A stretch of 25,145 bases of DNA from CAVHXA01 sp963639765. GTDB lineage: Bacteria; Bacillota; Clostridia; Oscillospirales; Oscillospiraceae. Made by a program: the position numbers and the translations under genes. The stretch is taken from contig CAVHXA010000026.1 in assembly GCA_963639765.1 (NCBI GenBank), forward strand, positions 1 through 25,145. Direction: 5' to 3'. This document shows, piece by piece, positions 1 through 6,774 of the stretch. Position 1 is the first letter of the stretch, and each line of letters opens with the position of its first letter. Under the pieces are notes generated by a model. It had not been told where the DNA came from. It ran no database searches and worked only from the letters and a program-made list of their open reading frames with translations.

Positions 1-11
1 TAAATGCAGGG

Positions 12-38
12 AGCGGTGCGGATTTCGCATCGCTTTTT
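12..38 (+). terminator. Intrinsic terminator of the upstream gene
   Basis: A 9-bp stem (AGCGGTGCG at 12-20 pairing with CGCATCGCT at 26-34, one G-U pair) with a 5-nt loop is followed directly by a run of T to position 38. This is the standard rho-independent layout. It probably ends a transcript entering from the left, whose coding part is not visible, and so separates the late operon from upstream genes. Confidence 0.7.
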
Positions 39-152
39 GTATGGCTGCCGCAAATGCACAGGCGCGAGAAATCTGACCTCCACAAAAATTTACACGGAAT
101 GGTCTCAAAGGCGATATCGCTGAAAATCTGTCCCGCTATGTCCCACATTTTG

Positions 153-161
153 TGCTATACT
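153..161 (+). promoter_or_regulatory. Candidate extended -10 promoter
   Basis: TGCTATACT at 153-161 matches the extended -10 pattern TGnTATAAT with one difference in the hexamer. No good -35 box is seen 17 bp upstream, which is tolerated by extended -10 promoters. It faces the late genes. Transcription would start near 168, just ahead of the hairpin at 183-212, so read-through would be needed to reach the terminase genes. It could alternatively drive only a short leader RNA. Confidence 0.3.
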
Positions 162-182
162 TAGTACAGTGAAATTATGACA

Positions 183-215
183 AAAGCTCCCCGGTATGAA
201 CCGAGGAGCTTTGTT
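183..215 (+). terminator. Terminator-like hairpin in the late leader
   Basis: AAAGCTCCCCGG (183-194) pairs with CCGAGGAGCTTT (201-212) with a single C-A mismatch and a 6-nt loop. The T-rich flank is short (TTTGTTATT), so termination may be partial. Its place between a promoter candidate and the first late gene fits an attenuator or an antitermination target, or the end of a short leader RNA. Confidence 0.5.
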
Positions 216-336
216 ATTACTGCATGAATGCGCGACGCTGCTTTAACGGCGCGCAACAGTGCGCGATAAAATGCTCTGCTGGTCTGTTCCGGCAAGGCAT
301 TTTAATTACTGCTTAGCAGAGTAAAGGAGATTGAAC

Positions 337-1077
337 ATGGCAGAACGAAGCGATGAGCGCGAAGCCGCCCGCGCCGAGTATATTGCCAGAATGAAAAAAG
401 ATGGCAAAGTGAATCTGCGCAAACTTGCAGATGACTTAAACCTGAAATACGACACCGTTCGAAAATGGAAGTCGAAAGATGATTGGGGAAATATACCAAG
501 GCAAAACAAGCGCGGCGGTCAACCAGGCAATAAAAACGCTGTGGGCAATGTCGGTGGCGGTGCACCGATTGGAAACCTGAATGCTGAGAAAGACGGCGCC
601 TATTCCGCTATTTTCTTTGACAAATTGACGCCTGAGGAAAAGAATGCGTTCGATACGGCGCCGAGAGATGGCGTTGAAGCGTTGAAGCATGAAATGGGCA
701 TTCTAAAGCTGAGAGAACTGAAAATACTGGAAAAGATTAAGGAATACGAGGATATGGACCCTGATACCTTGATTACTTCCAGCGTGCTGGATATGCGCGT
801 CCCTGGAGCTGCGAAAAAGGGTGGACAGAAGAAAGACGGCTATACGCAGAACATGGGAATGTATAGCAAGGATACGCCGTTTGCCAGGATCCTAAAATTG
901 CAGGAAGCATTATACAAGACACAGGGGCGTATTGCGGCAGCCGCAGGAGCTCTGCGAGCAGCTGAAGAATCAGACAGGCGCATCGAACTGGAGAAAGAAA
1001 AGCTTGAACTGCTGAGAATTAGAGCTACAGGTGAGATACCGGAAGACGGTGAAGAAAATGGCACTGTATACGAGTAA
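337..1077 (+). CDS. Terminase small subunit, PBSX XtmA-like
   Basis: A 246-residue protein. Residues about 25-50 form a helix-turn-helix (LRKLADDLNLKYDTVRKWK) ending in the KDDW typical of the PF10668 phage terminase small subunit N-terminus. A Gly/Asn-rich linker follows (KRGGQPGNKNAVGN and GGGAPIGNLNA, about 57-83), the signature of PBSX XtmA-type subunits, then Lys/Glu-rich helices likely to form a coiled-coil oligomerisation region. The family recognises the packaging site and recruits the large subunit. ATG 337 is chosen because AAGGAGA at 324-330 lies 6 nt upstream; an in-frame TTG at 331 would be too close to this site. The 3' end overlaps the next gene. It is odd here because the large subunit is of lambda GpA type, which normally partners with Nu1. 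Confidence 0.82.
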   Translation: MAERSDEREAARAEYIARMKKDGKVNLRKLADDLNLKYDTVRKWKSKDDWGNIPRQNKRGGQPGNKNAVGNVGGGAPIGNLNAEKDGAYSAIFFDKLTPEEKNAFDTAPRDGVEALKHEMGILKLRELKILEKIKEYEDMDPDTLITSSVLDMRVPGAAKKGGQKKDGYTQNMGMYSKDTPFARILKLQEALYKTQGRIAAAAGALRAAEESDRRIELEKEKLELLRIRATGEIPEDGEENGTVYE

Positions 1078-1546
1078 GGCAATAGCTGATTGCCTTGGTA
1101 TTACAGAGAGACGAGTTAGAGAGCTGAGAGATGAAGGCGTACTCACCGAAGAGAGACCGGGAGTCTACAACATGAAAACGGCCGTGCGCCAGTATCTGCG
1201 CTACAAAATAGGCGACAGAGACGACCAAGCAAGGCTTACTGCGGCAAGAGCCGACAGAGAAGTTACGCGGGGTCAGATTGAAAAAATGCGAATGGAAGAG
1301 GCAAAGGGCGACTTGCACCGCACGGATGATGTGGAACGTGCCCAGAAAACAATTTTTGCCAATTTCAAAAACAGGCTTGAAACGATACCAACGAAATACG
1401 CAAAGACAATGGCACAGCTTACAGACCCTGCAGAAGCTCATGATATTTTGCAAAATGCGATTGAGGAAGCCTTGGTCGAATTGAGCAACCCTGATGTAGC
1501 CCTTGCTGAACCGGAGGAAGGTGCAGAAGATGTGCGAGAACCATAA
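1058..1546 (+). CDS. Terminase small subunit, lambda Nu1-like
   Basis: A 162-residue protein. The N-terminal winged-helix segment (SKAIADCLGITERRVRELRD, residues about 6-25) followed by GVLTEERPGVYNM resembles the Nu1/DUF1441 family, which binds cos DNA and partners with GpA. A charged helical middle (REVTRGQIEKMRMEEAKGD) is the usual dimerisation and large-subunit contact region. Start ATG 1058 overlaps the end of the previous gene by 20 nt, so the two are probably translationally coupled; a GTG at 1031 in frame would add nine residues but lacks homology. Together with the gene before it, this gives two small-terminase-type proteins ahead of one large subunit. Which one acts in packaging cannot be decided from sequence. 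Confidence 0.75.
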   Translation: MALYTSKAIADCLGITERRVRELRDEGVLTEERPGVYNMKTAVRQYLRYKIGDRDDQARLTAARADREVTRGQIEKMRMEEAKGDLHRTDDVERAQKTIFANFKNRLETIPTKYAKTMAQLTDPAEAHDILQNAIEEALVELSNPDVALAEPEEGAEDVREP

Positions 1547-1739
1547 GTGCAATCATTGCGTCTGGGGCTGGCTGGTAGATGAAGGGTTGCAGTATTGCTC
1601 GTTTTGGAAGTGCATCAAACCGGGAGGCGGATACTGTGGCGAAAATCAAGATGGAACCGCAGACGGAACAGATGTTTTGCAGAGCCCTGGAAGCGCTGAA
1701 ACCACCACCGAAACTGACGCTGAGCCAATGGGCGGATAA
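1530..1739 (+). CDS. Small Cys-rich protein overlapping terminase large subunit gene
   Basis: A 69-residue ORF starting at ATG 1530, with a GGAGG-AAGGTG site at 1513-1523. Cysteines lie at residues 2, 7, 10, 23, 28 and 36 with His5 and His9, and the Trp-rich segment CVWGWLVDEGLQYC lies between them, suggesting a small zinc- or metal-binding fold. The Cys-rich part (1-36) ends almost exactly where the large terminase frame begins (1636); the rest is a low-complexity Thr/Glu/Gly tail read in another frame of that gene. It overlaps the previous gene by 17 nt. The function is unknown; similar tiny Cys-rich proteins occur in Clostridial phages (recollection, not checked). It could be spurious. Confidence 0.5.
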   Translation: MCENHKCNHCVWGWLVDEGLQYCSFWKCIKPGGGYCGENQDGTADGTDVLQSPGSAETTTETDAEPMGG

Positions 1740-3480
1740 ATACCGAAAACTTTCCTCGGAGGCGTCGGCATCGCAGGGGCAGTGGCATACGGACAATGCC
1801 CCATTCCAAAGGGAAATCATGGATGCGATCGGTGATGTGCATACCCGCAAGGTGGTTGCGATGATGAGTGCCCAAAGCGGCAAAACGGATGGATTGATCC
1901 TGAACACCATTGCTTATTACATGAAATACTACCCTGCCCCGATCATGGTGGTTCAGCCTACGGTCAATCTTGGCGAAAGCTTTAGCAAGGACCGATTGGC
2001 CACAATGATACGAGATACGCCGGCACTACGAGGGCTTGTGAACAGCAAAAGCCGCTATTCCGGCAATACTATCATGAAAAAGAACTTTCCCGGCGGACAG
2101 CTGACCATTGTGGGAGCGAATGCGCCAACAGACCTGCGTGGCAGACCGATCAAGGTTTTGCTGGCAGATGAAGTTGATGCGTACAAGGCAAGCGCCGGCA
2201 AGGAAGGTGACCCGGTCATGCTGGCCGAGGAGCGCCAAACTACATACTGGGACTACAAAACGGTCATGGTGTCAACGCCGACAACAAAAAACGGAAGCCG
2301 CATCCTGGATGAATTTGCAAACTCCACACAGGAAGAGTGGAATGTGCCTTGCCCGAACTGCGGCAAATACCAGCCGTTCGTGTGGGACAACATGGTGTTC
2401 GATAAAGAAAAATGGCCAGAGGGCGGTGCGCAGTATCGGTGCGCAGAGTGCGGATGTCTCGACAATGAGTATCGTTGGAAGAAACACAGTCTGCAAGGAA
2501 AATGGGTAGCAGAACATCCGGAGCGCAAAGTGCGCGGATTCCATATGAACAAAATGGGGTCAACGCTATGCGGATGGGACGAAATCGTTGAGAAATATAT
2601 AGCAGCTGATCTGGATGCCAGGCGCGGAGATTACGAGAAAATGCAGGTGTTTGTAAACACCAATCTGGGTCTGCCGTGGGAAGAACCGGGAGAAACGGTT
2701 GAATCAAATGCGCTAATCGACCGCAGAGAATACTACGAGGCGGAGGTACCGGACGAGGTCGTATACCTGACAGCAGGTGTTGACACGCAAGACAACCGAT
2801 TTGAAGTTGAGGTGGTCGGCTGGGGAGCCGGAAAGGAAAGCTGGGGCATCCGCTATCAACGTATTTACGGAGACTTGAAACGGGGACAGATATGGGCAGA
2901 CCTTGATGAGTTCCTGTCTCATACATGGAAAAAACGGGATGGCACAGAGATGACGCTGCGATGCGTCTGCATGGACAGTGGCGGGCATTTCCCAGATCAG
3001 GTAATACGGTTTTGTAAAGACAGAGCTGACCGCAGAATATGGGCGATTAAAGGCAGGGGCGGTATGGATGTGCCTTATCTGCGAAACCCAACAAAGAATA
3101 ACCGAGTAAAGGGTGAGCTGTTTACGCTAGGTGTTGATACCGGAAAAAATATGGTGCTGGCGAGACTGAAAGTGATGATCAAGGGACCAAACTACTGTCA
3201 CTTCCCGGCTGCAGAAGATGCGGGATACGACGAAAACTACTTTAAGATGCTGACGGCAGAGCACAAAGTAACGCGATGGAAAAACGGACGCAAGGTGGAG
3301 CGATGGGAGTTGAAGGACCCGGCACAGAAACGAAACGAAGCCTTTGACGTGCGAAACTATGCAACAGCTGCCCTAGAAATCTCAAATCCGGAAGGGCTTG
3401 AAATACCTGGCGAGGACATACAACAACAGCGGCAGGAAAAGCCAAAGCCGTTCCGGAGGAAAAGATCGGGAGGAATTTAG
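1636..3480 (+). CDS. Terminase large subunit, lambda GpA family
   Basis: A 614-residue packaging ATPase/nuclease. The N-terminal ALEALKPPPKLTLSQWADKY and LSSEASASQGQW are hallmarks of the GpA family (PF05876). A Walker A-like loop SAQSGKTDG is at about residues 78-86 and Walker B VLLADEVD at about 174-181. A Cys4 zinc-binding pair (CPNC at 229-232 and CAEC at 259-262) precedes the C-terminal RNase H-like nuclease domain that opens with AGVDTQDNRFEVEVVGWG (catalytic Asp near 373). It cuts cos DNA and pumps it into the prohead through the portal. The start is GTG 1636, 8 nt after a strong GGGAGG (1622-1627); an upstream in-frame ATG at 1579 lacks a comparable site and would add 19 residues with no family similarity. 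Confidence 0.93.
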   Translation: MAKIKMEPQTEQMFCRALEALKPPPKLTLSQWADKYRKLSSEASASQGQWHTDNAPFQREIMDAIGDVHTRKVVAMMSAQSGKTDGLILNTIAYYMKYYPAPIMVVQPTVNLGESFSKDRLATMIRDTPALRGLVNSKSRYSGNTIMKKNFPGGQLTIVGANAPTDLRGRPIKVLLADEVDAYKASAGKEGDPVMLAEERQTTYWDYKTVMVSTPTTKNGSRILDEFANSTQEEWNVPCPNCGKYQPFVWDNMVFDKEKWPEGGAQYRCAECGCLDNEYRWKKHSLQGKWVAEHPERKVRGFHMNKMGSTLCGWDEIVEKYIAADLDARRGDYEKMQVFVNTNLGLPWEEPGETVESNALIDRREYYEAEVPDEVVYLTAGVDTQDNRFEVEVVGWGAGKESWGIRYQRIYGDLKRGQIWADLDEFLSHTWKKRDGTEMTLRCVCMDSGGHFPDQVIRFCKDRADRRIWAIKGRGGMDVPYLRNPTKNNRVKGELFTLGVDTGKNMVLARLKVMIKGPNYCHFPAAEDAGYDENYFKMLTAEHKVTRWKNGRKVERWELKDPAQKRNEAFDVRNYATAALEISNPEGLEIPGEDIQQQRQEKPKPFRRKRSGGI

Positions 3481-3483
3481 CGG

Positions 3484-3720
3484 ATGTCTATTATCTCGAA
3501 AGAAATTGCCCGGCGGCATCTGGAAATGTGGCTGGAAGCGGAAGAGGCTGTATCGACCGGACAAAGCTATCAGATCGAACAGATGACGTTGACAAGAGCA
3601 AGCCTGAAGCAGATACGAGAGAGCATAACATACTGGGAAGAAAAGGTAGCTGCAATCGAGCATGAAGAAAAAGGCAGAGGGAGAAACAGAATCTACCACT
3701 TCTCCCCGCACGATGTGTAA
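3484..3720 (+). CDS. DUF6148 protein, gpW-position head-tail joining protein
   Basis: A 78-residue protein with a helix-rich N-terminus (ARRHLEMWLEAEEAVSTGQS) and the segment LTRASLKQIRESITYWEEKV, which I recognise as the DUF6148 pattern. Its size and place between the large terminase and the gpB portal match lambda gpW, the small protein that stabilises the packaged head and lets the joiner bind. A gpW-like role is therefore likely but positional. GGGAGGA at 3468-3474 lies 9 nt before the ATG. It starts three bases after the terminase stop. Confidence 0.75.
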   Translation: MSIISKEIARRHLEMWLEAEEAVSTGQSYQIEQMTLTRASLKQIRESITYWEEKVAAIEHEEKGRGRNRIYHFSPHDV

Positions 3721-3733
3721 AGGCTGATGAAAG

Positions 3734-5296
3734 ATGAATTTTTTAGACAAAGTGATTGAAACTATTTCACCAACAACGGCATATCGTCGAGCCTCTGCAC
3801 GTGCTGCGCTGTCGGTGCTGAACAATGGTACAGGTTACGGCAACTATGGCGCCAATCGAACGTCGCGCGCAATGCGAAGCTGGCGAGTTGGCGGCGGAAG
3901 CGCAAAAGAGGACATTGAGGATAATCTTGAACTTTTACGCAAACGAAGCAGAGACGCATACATGGGGATTCCTTTGGCGGCCGGAGCGATAAAAACGCTG
4001 AGAACAAATGTTGTTGGAAGCGGTCTGGTGCCGACACCGCAGGTAGATGCTGACTACTTACACCTCACTGAAAAACAGGCGGATTTGCTGCAAGCGCAGA
4101 TTGTCCGTGAATTTAACCTTTGGGCGGACAGCACTGCCTGCGATGCGGATGCAAAGAATAACTTCTGGAGGCTGCAGGGTCTTGCTTTTACTGGCTTTTT
4201 GATGAATGGAGACTCGTTTGCGGCGCTACAATACAAAGAACACAGTAACTGGCCGTACGCATTACAGCTGAGGCTGATTGAAGCGGATCAGGTGTGCAGT
4301 CCAAACCTTTCAGACAGGCTGTTTCCATGCAATGTGGATGGGCATGATATTTACCAAATTGTGCAGGGCGTTGAAACAGATGAATACGGTGCTGTCGTTG
4401 CGTACTGGATTGCGAACAAACACCCGCTGGCATATGAAAGCCCTAAGCCACTTGCGTGGCAAAGAGTGAAAGTGATGGATGAGGAAACCGGGCAGCCGAA
4501 CATTTTGTGCGTATCACAAAGTGAGCGAGCAGGGCAACGACGTGGAGTGCCGCTGCTTGCGCCGGTGCTTACCACACTAAAACAGATGGGCAGGTATACG
4601 GAGGCTGAGCTGTCGGCAGCAATTGTTGCGTCGTCAGTAACAATGTTTATCAAACACGCTAATGTTACAGATGAAGCACCGTTTGGAGAAGAACCGAGAG
4701 AACGAGCGGATGACCCGAACTCCCTGCCAGACGAAACATCCATTGATCTTGCACCAGCGGCAGTGTTCGACTTAGGACCAGGCGAGGACACAACGACGTT
4801 TGACCCGAAACACCCGACAACAACGTTTGAGGGTTTTACGGCTGCTATGTCGAACCAGGTGGCGACAGGTGTTGAAATACCGTCAGAGGTGTTGTATAAA
4901 AAATTTTCTTCAAATTATTCTGCAAGCCGTGGCGCTCTGAATGAGTTTTGGCGAACATGTGGAGTAATGCGGGATAACTTTGCGGATGACTTTTGTCAGC
5001 CGACCTATGAAAAGTGGTTTGCCGAGGCGGTTGCTCGCGGCAGAATACAGGCGCCACACTTCTTTGACGATCCGGCTATAGCGAAGGCGTACATGGGGTG
5101 CACATGGAACGGACCAGCAAGAACCAACCTCGACGCAAAAAAAGAAATTGAGGCGGCAATCCTGCGGATGGACAGAGGCATCAGCACAGCGGAACAGGAA
5201 ACTGCCCAGATGACGGGCGGAAGTTGGAGAGCCAATATGCGTCAACGTGTAAGTGAAATGAAAAAAATGCAGGAGGTGTGCAGAAACGGTGAATAA
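3734..5296 (+). CDS. Portal protein, lambda gpB family
   Basis: A 520-residue portal (PF05136), about the size of lambda gpB. Typical segments are the N-terminal YRRASARAALSVLNN, the NLELLRKRSRDAYMGIPLAAGAI helix region that begins the family core, NVVGSGLVPTPQ, FLMNGDSFAAL, LRLIEADQVCSP, and SERAGQRRGVPLLAPVLTTL before the crown helices. It forms the dodecameric ring at one capsid vertex, the docking site for terminase and later for head completion proteins. A charged, Pro/Asp-rich loop near residues 315-345 is probably a surface insertion. The stop overlaps the GTG start of the following protease gene, suggesting coupled translation. Confidence 0.95.
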   Translation: MNFLDKVIETISPTTAYRRASARAALSVLNNGTGYGNYGANRTSRAMRSWRVGGGSAKEDIEDNLELLRKRSRDAYMGIPLAAGAIKTLRTNVVGSGLVPTPQVDADYLHLTEKQADLLQAQIVREFNLWADSTACDADAKNNFWRLQGLAFTGFLMNGDSFAALQYKEHSNWPYALQLRLIEADQVCSPNLSDRLFPCNVDGHDIYQIVQGVETDEYGAVVAYWIANKHPLAYESPKPLAWQRVKVMDEETGQPNILCVSQSERAGQRRGVPLLAPVLTTLKQMGRYTEAELSAAIVASSVTMFIKHANVTDEAPFGEEPRERADDPNSLPDETSIDLAPAAVFDLGPGEDTTTFDPKHPTTTFEGFTAAMSNQVATGVEIPSEVLYKKFSSNYSASRGALNEFWRTCGVMRDNFADDFCQPTYEKWFAEAVARGRIQAPHFFDDPAIAKAYMGCTWNGPARTNLDAKKEIEAAILRMDRGISTAEQETAQMTGGSWRANMRQRVSEMKKMQEVCRNGE

Positions 5297-6395
5297 AAAG
5301 TTTTGGCAGTTTCGCAACAAGGAAGGCTCAAATAGCGCAGAGCTGATGCTGTATGGTGATATTTCAGAAACAAGCTGGTATGGTGATGAAGTGACCCCTG
5401 CACAGTTTGCACAGGAATTGGCTGCATTGGGTGATGTGGATGAAATTACTGTTCATATCGACAGCGGTGGCGGCGACGTGTTTGCTGCGGAAAACATCGG
5501 GAATCAGCTGGAGAGGAGCAAAGCGACTGTTACGGCGTGCGTTGATGGTCTCTGCGCAAGCGCAGCAACTATTATTGCCTGCCATGCGGACAGAGTGACT
5601 GCATCGCCTACGAGCTTTTATATGATTCATCCGGTGAGCATTGGACTTGCAGGATATCTAACCGCGGACGAAATTGAAAATGCACTGAAAGCGGTAGAGG
5701 CAATCCAAGATGGAATTGTATCGCTGTATGCTAAGAAAAGCGGCAGAGGCCGCAAAGAGTGCGAGGAATGGATGAATGCAACGACATGGTGGACTGGAGC
5801 CCAGGCTAAAGAAAACGGCTTTGTGGATGAGTTGACCAGCGAAGCAGAAGAAGCAGTAGTTGAAAACAGAGGCGGAATGCTGTTTATCAACAGCGTTGGA
5901 ACCAGACTTGCTTTTGACGAAGCACCAGACTTTGTACAAAACCAGATGAAAGCCGTACAGACTGCACCTGGTTTTGCAAATAATCATCCGGCTGCAATGC
6001 CGGCAACAAACCATGAGGAGGCAATCGACATGGATATCAAGACGGTAAATGATCTCCGCGCTGCTTATCCGGATTTGGTGGAAGAGGTTGAAAACTCTGC
6101 CGTTACGTCCGAGCGCAGTCGTATTCAAGAGATCGAGGATGCAACATTGCCCGGTACGGAAAGCGTGGCAAATGAAGCGAAGTTTGTGAAACCAATCAAT
6201 TCTGCTGACTTTGCGAAGGCAGTGATTGCAAGCATGAAAAAGCGCGAAAAGGAACAGAACGAGCACTATCTGAATAGCGCAAAGAATGCCGCGAATGCAT
6301 CTGGTGCAAACGGCATTAACGGCACACCTCCTGCGAAGGAAGACCAGGGCAGCTCTTTCCTCGGCGCAATCCACCGCGCAAACGGCGTAAAGTAA
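5289..6395 (+). CDS. Head maturation protease (ClpP-like, S14) with C-terminal scaffold region
   Basis: A 368-residue protein. The ClpP/SppA-like domain spans about residues 15-180, with VHIDSGGGDVFAA (the ClpP SGGG loop), nucleophile Ser91 in GLCASAATI, and His114 in FYMIHP. It processes the portal and/or scaffold during prohead maturation, like lambda gpC. Residues about 248-368 form a hydrophilic, helix-rich tail (DIKTVNDLRAAYPDLVEEVE and following) resembling the scaffold part of gpC/Nu3. GTG 5289 is the start, with AGGAGGTG at 5271-5278, and it overlaps the portal stop. An internal start at 6030 probably yields the free scaffold (separate entry). Confidence 0.9.
   Translation: MNKKFWQFRNKEGSNSAELMLYGDISETSWYGDEVTPAQFAQELAALGDVDEITVHIDSGGGDVFAAENIGNQLERSKATVTACVDGLCASAATIIACHADRVTASPTSFYMIHPVSIGLAGYLTADEIENALKAVEAIQDGIVSLYAKKSGRGRKECEEWMNATTWWTGAQAKENGFVDELTSEAEEAVVENRGGMLFINSVGTRLAFDEAPDFVQNQMKAVQTAPGFANNHPAAMPATNHEEAIDMDIKTVNDLRAAYPDLVEEVENSAVTSERSRIQEIEDATLPGTESVANEAKFVKPINSADFAKAVIASMKKREKEQNEHYLNSAKNAANASGANGINGTPPAKEDQGSSFLGAIHRANGVK
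6030..6395 (+). CDS. Nested scaffold protein from internal start (Nu3-like)
   Basis: Inside the protease gene and in the same frame, ATG 6030 is preceded at an 8-nt distance by a near-perfect Shine-Dalgarno GAGGAGG (6015-6021). It would give a 121-residue protein identical to the protease C-terminus: charged, helical, ending in a Gly/Asn-rich linker and a short FLGAIHRANGVK tail. In lambda the scaffold Nu3 is made in just this way from within gene C, so the architecture supports an independently translated scaffold. The internal ribosome site is seen; the product and its role are inferred. Confidence 0.65.
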   Translation: MDIKTVNDLRAAYPDLVEEVENSAVTSERSRIQEIEDATLPGTESVANEAKFVKPINSADFAKAVIASMKKREKEQNEHYLNSAKNAANASGANGINGTPPAKEDQGSSFLGAIHRANGVK

Positions 6396-6410
6396 CAGGA
6401 GGGCAAAACG

Positions 6411-6758
6411 ATGAGCATGGACTTGGAAAAGAAAACTTACAGTACTGAACCGGATTATTTTATTGCCGGCATGATGGACATCGCCAAGGCAACTAAGACT
6501 GCAGGTGCAGCCATTGAAGCACATGCACCGGTTTTACTTGCTGACGGCAAAGTCACTCCGCTGGCGGCGGTCTCCGCTGGCGAAACCCCTGTAACCACCG
6601 GGCTGTACGGTATTGCTGCGGACAGCGTTGAAGAAGGCGGCGAGACAGTGGTATTTCTGACGGGTGAATTTTTTGCAGATGCTCTGGCTCTGCCAAACGG
6701 CGTTACCGCAGATGCACTGGAAGTTCCTCTGCGCAACATCGGCATCTTTTTGAAGTGA
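6411..6758 (+). CDS. Head decoration protein, lambda gpD family
   Basis: A 115-residue protein, close to lambda gpD (110). It carries the family pattern: APVLLADGKVTPLAA, then a Gly-rich GLYGIAADSVEEGGETVVFLTGEFFADAL, consistent with PF02924. The trimer binds the outside of the expanded capsid and resists internal DNA pressure. AGGAGGG at 6397-6403 precedes ATG 6411 by 7 nt; an ATG two codons later is an alternative start. It lies directly between protease/scaffold and major capsid, as in lambda C-Nu3-D-E. Confidence 0.9.
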   Translation: MSMDLEKKTYSTEPDYFIAGMMDIAKATKTAGAAIEAHAPVLLADGKVTPLAAVSAGETPVTTGLYGIAADSVEEGGETVVFLTGEFFADALALPNGVTADALEVPLRNIGIFLK

Positions 6759-6774
6759 TAGGAGGATAACCACT

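Larger units (their letters stand above)
39..336 (+). other. Non-coding leader before the terminase genes; candidate cos/regulatory region
   Basis: This stretch has no convincing coding sequence. It contains a perfect 10-bp palindrome GCGATATCGC (111-120), a promoter candidate (153-161), a terminator-like hairpin (183-212), a 6-bp GC-rich inverted repeat with a 4-nt loop (CGCGCA at 250-255 with TGCGCG at 260-265) and a long-range inverted repeat (274-280 with 315-321) ending at the ribosome binding site of the first gene. In phages with a lambda GpA-type terminase, cos normally lies just upstream of the small terminase gene, so the packaging site may be here. That placement is inference; the nicking site cannot be identified from one sequence. 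Confidence 0.35.

Noticed and set aside
111..120. Perfect palindrome GCGATATCGC as a repressor operator
   Set aside because: It occurs once; with no second copy and no regulator in the window, an operator call is unsupported. It is mentioned only as part of the leader.
224..313. A 29-codon ORF in the leader (begins MNARRCFNGA)
   Set aside because: It has no ribosome binding site, spans the inverted repeats and has no recognisable similarity; the region looks regulatory.
1579..1635. Upstream in-frame ATG for the large terminase
   Set aside because: GTG 1636 has an excellent GGGAGG site at 8 nt, and the added residues do not resemble the GpA family N-terminus; they instead overlap the Cys-rich ORF.
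5658..6524. A 288-codon minus-strand open frame opposite the protease/scaffold gene
   Set aside because: Its high Cys/Phe/Leu content is shadow-like, there is no ribosome site, and it is entirely covered by conserved genes on the other strand.
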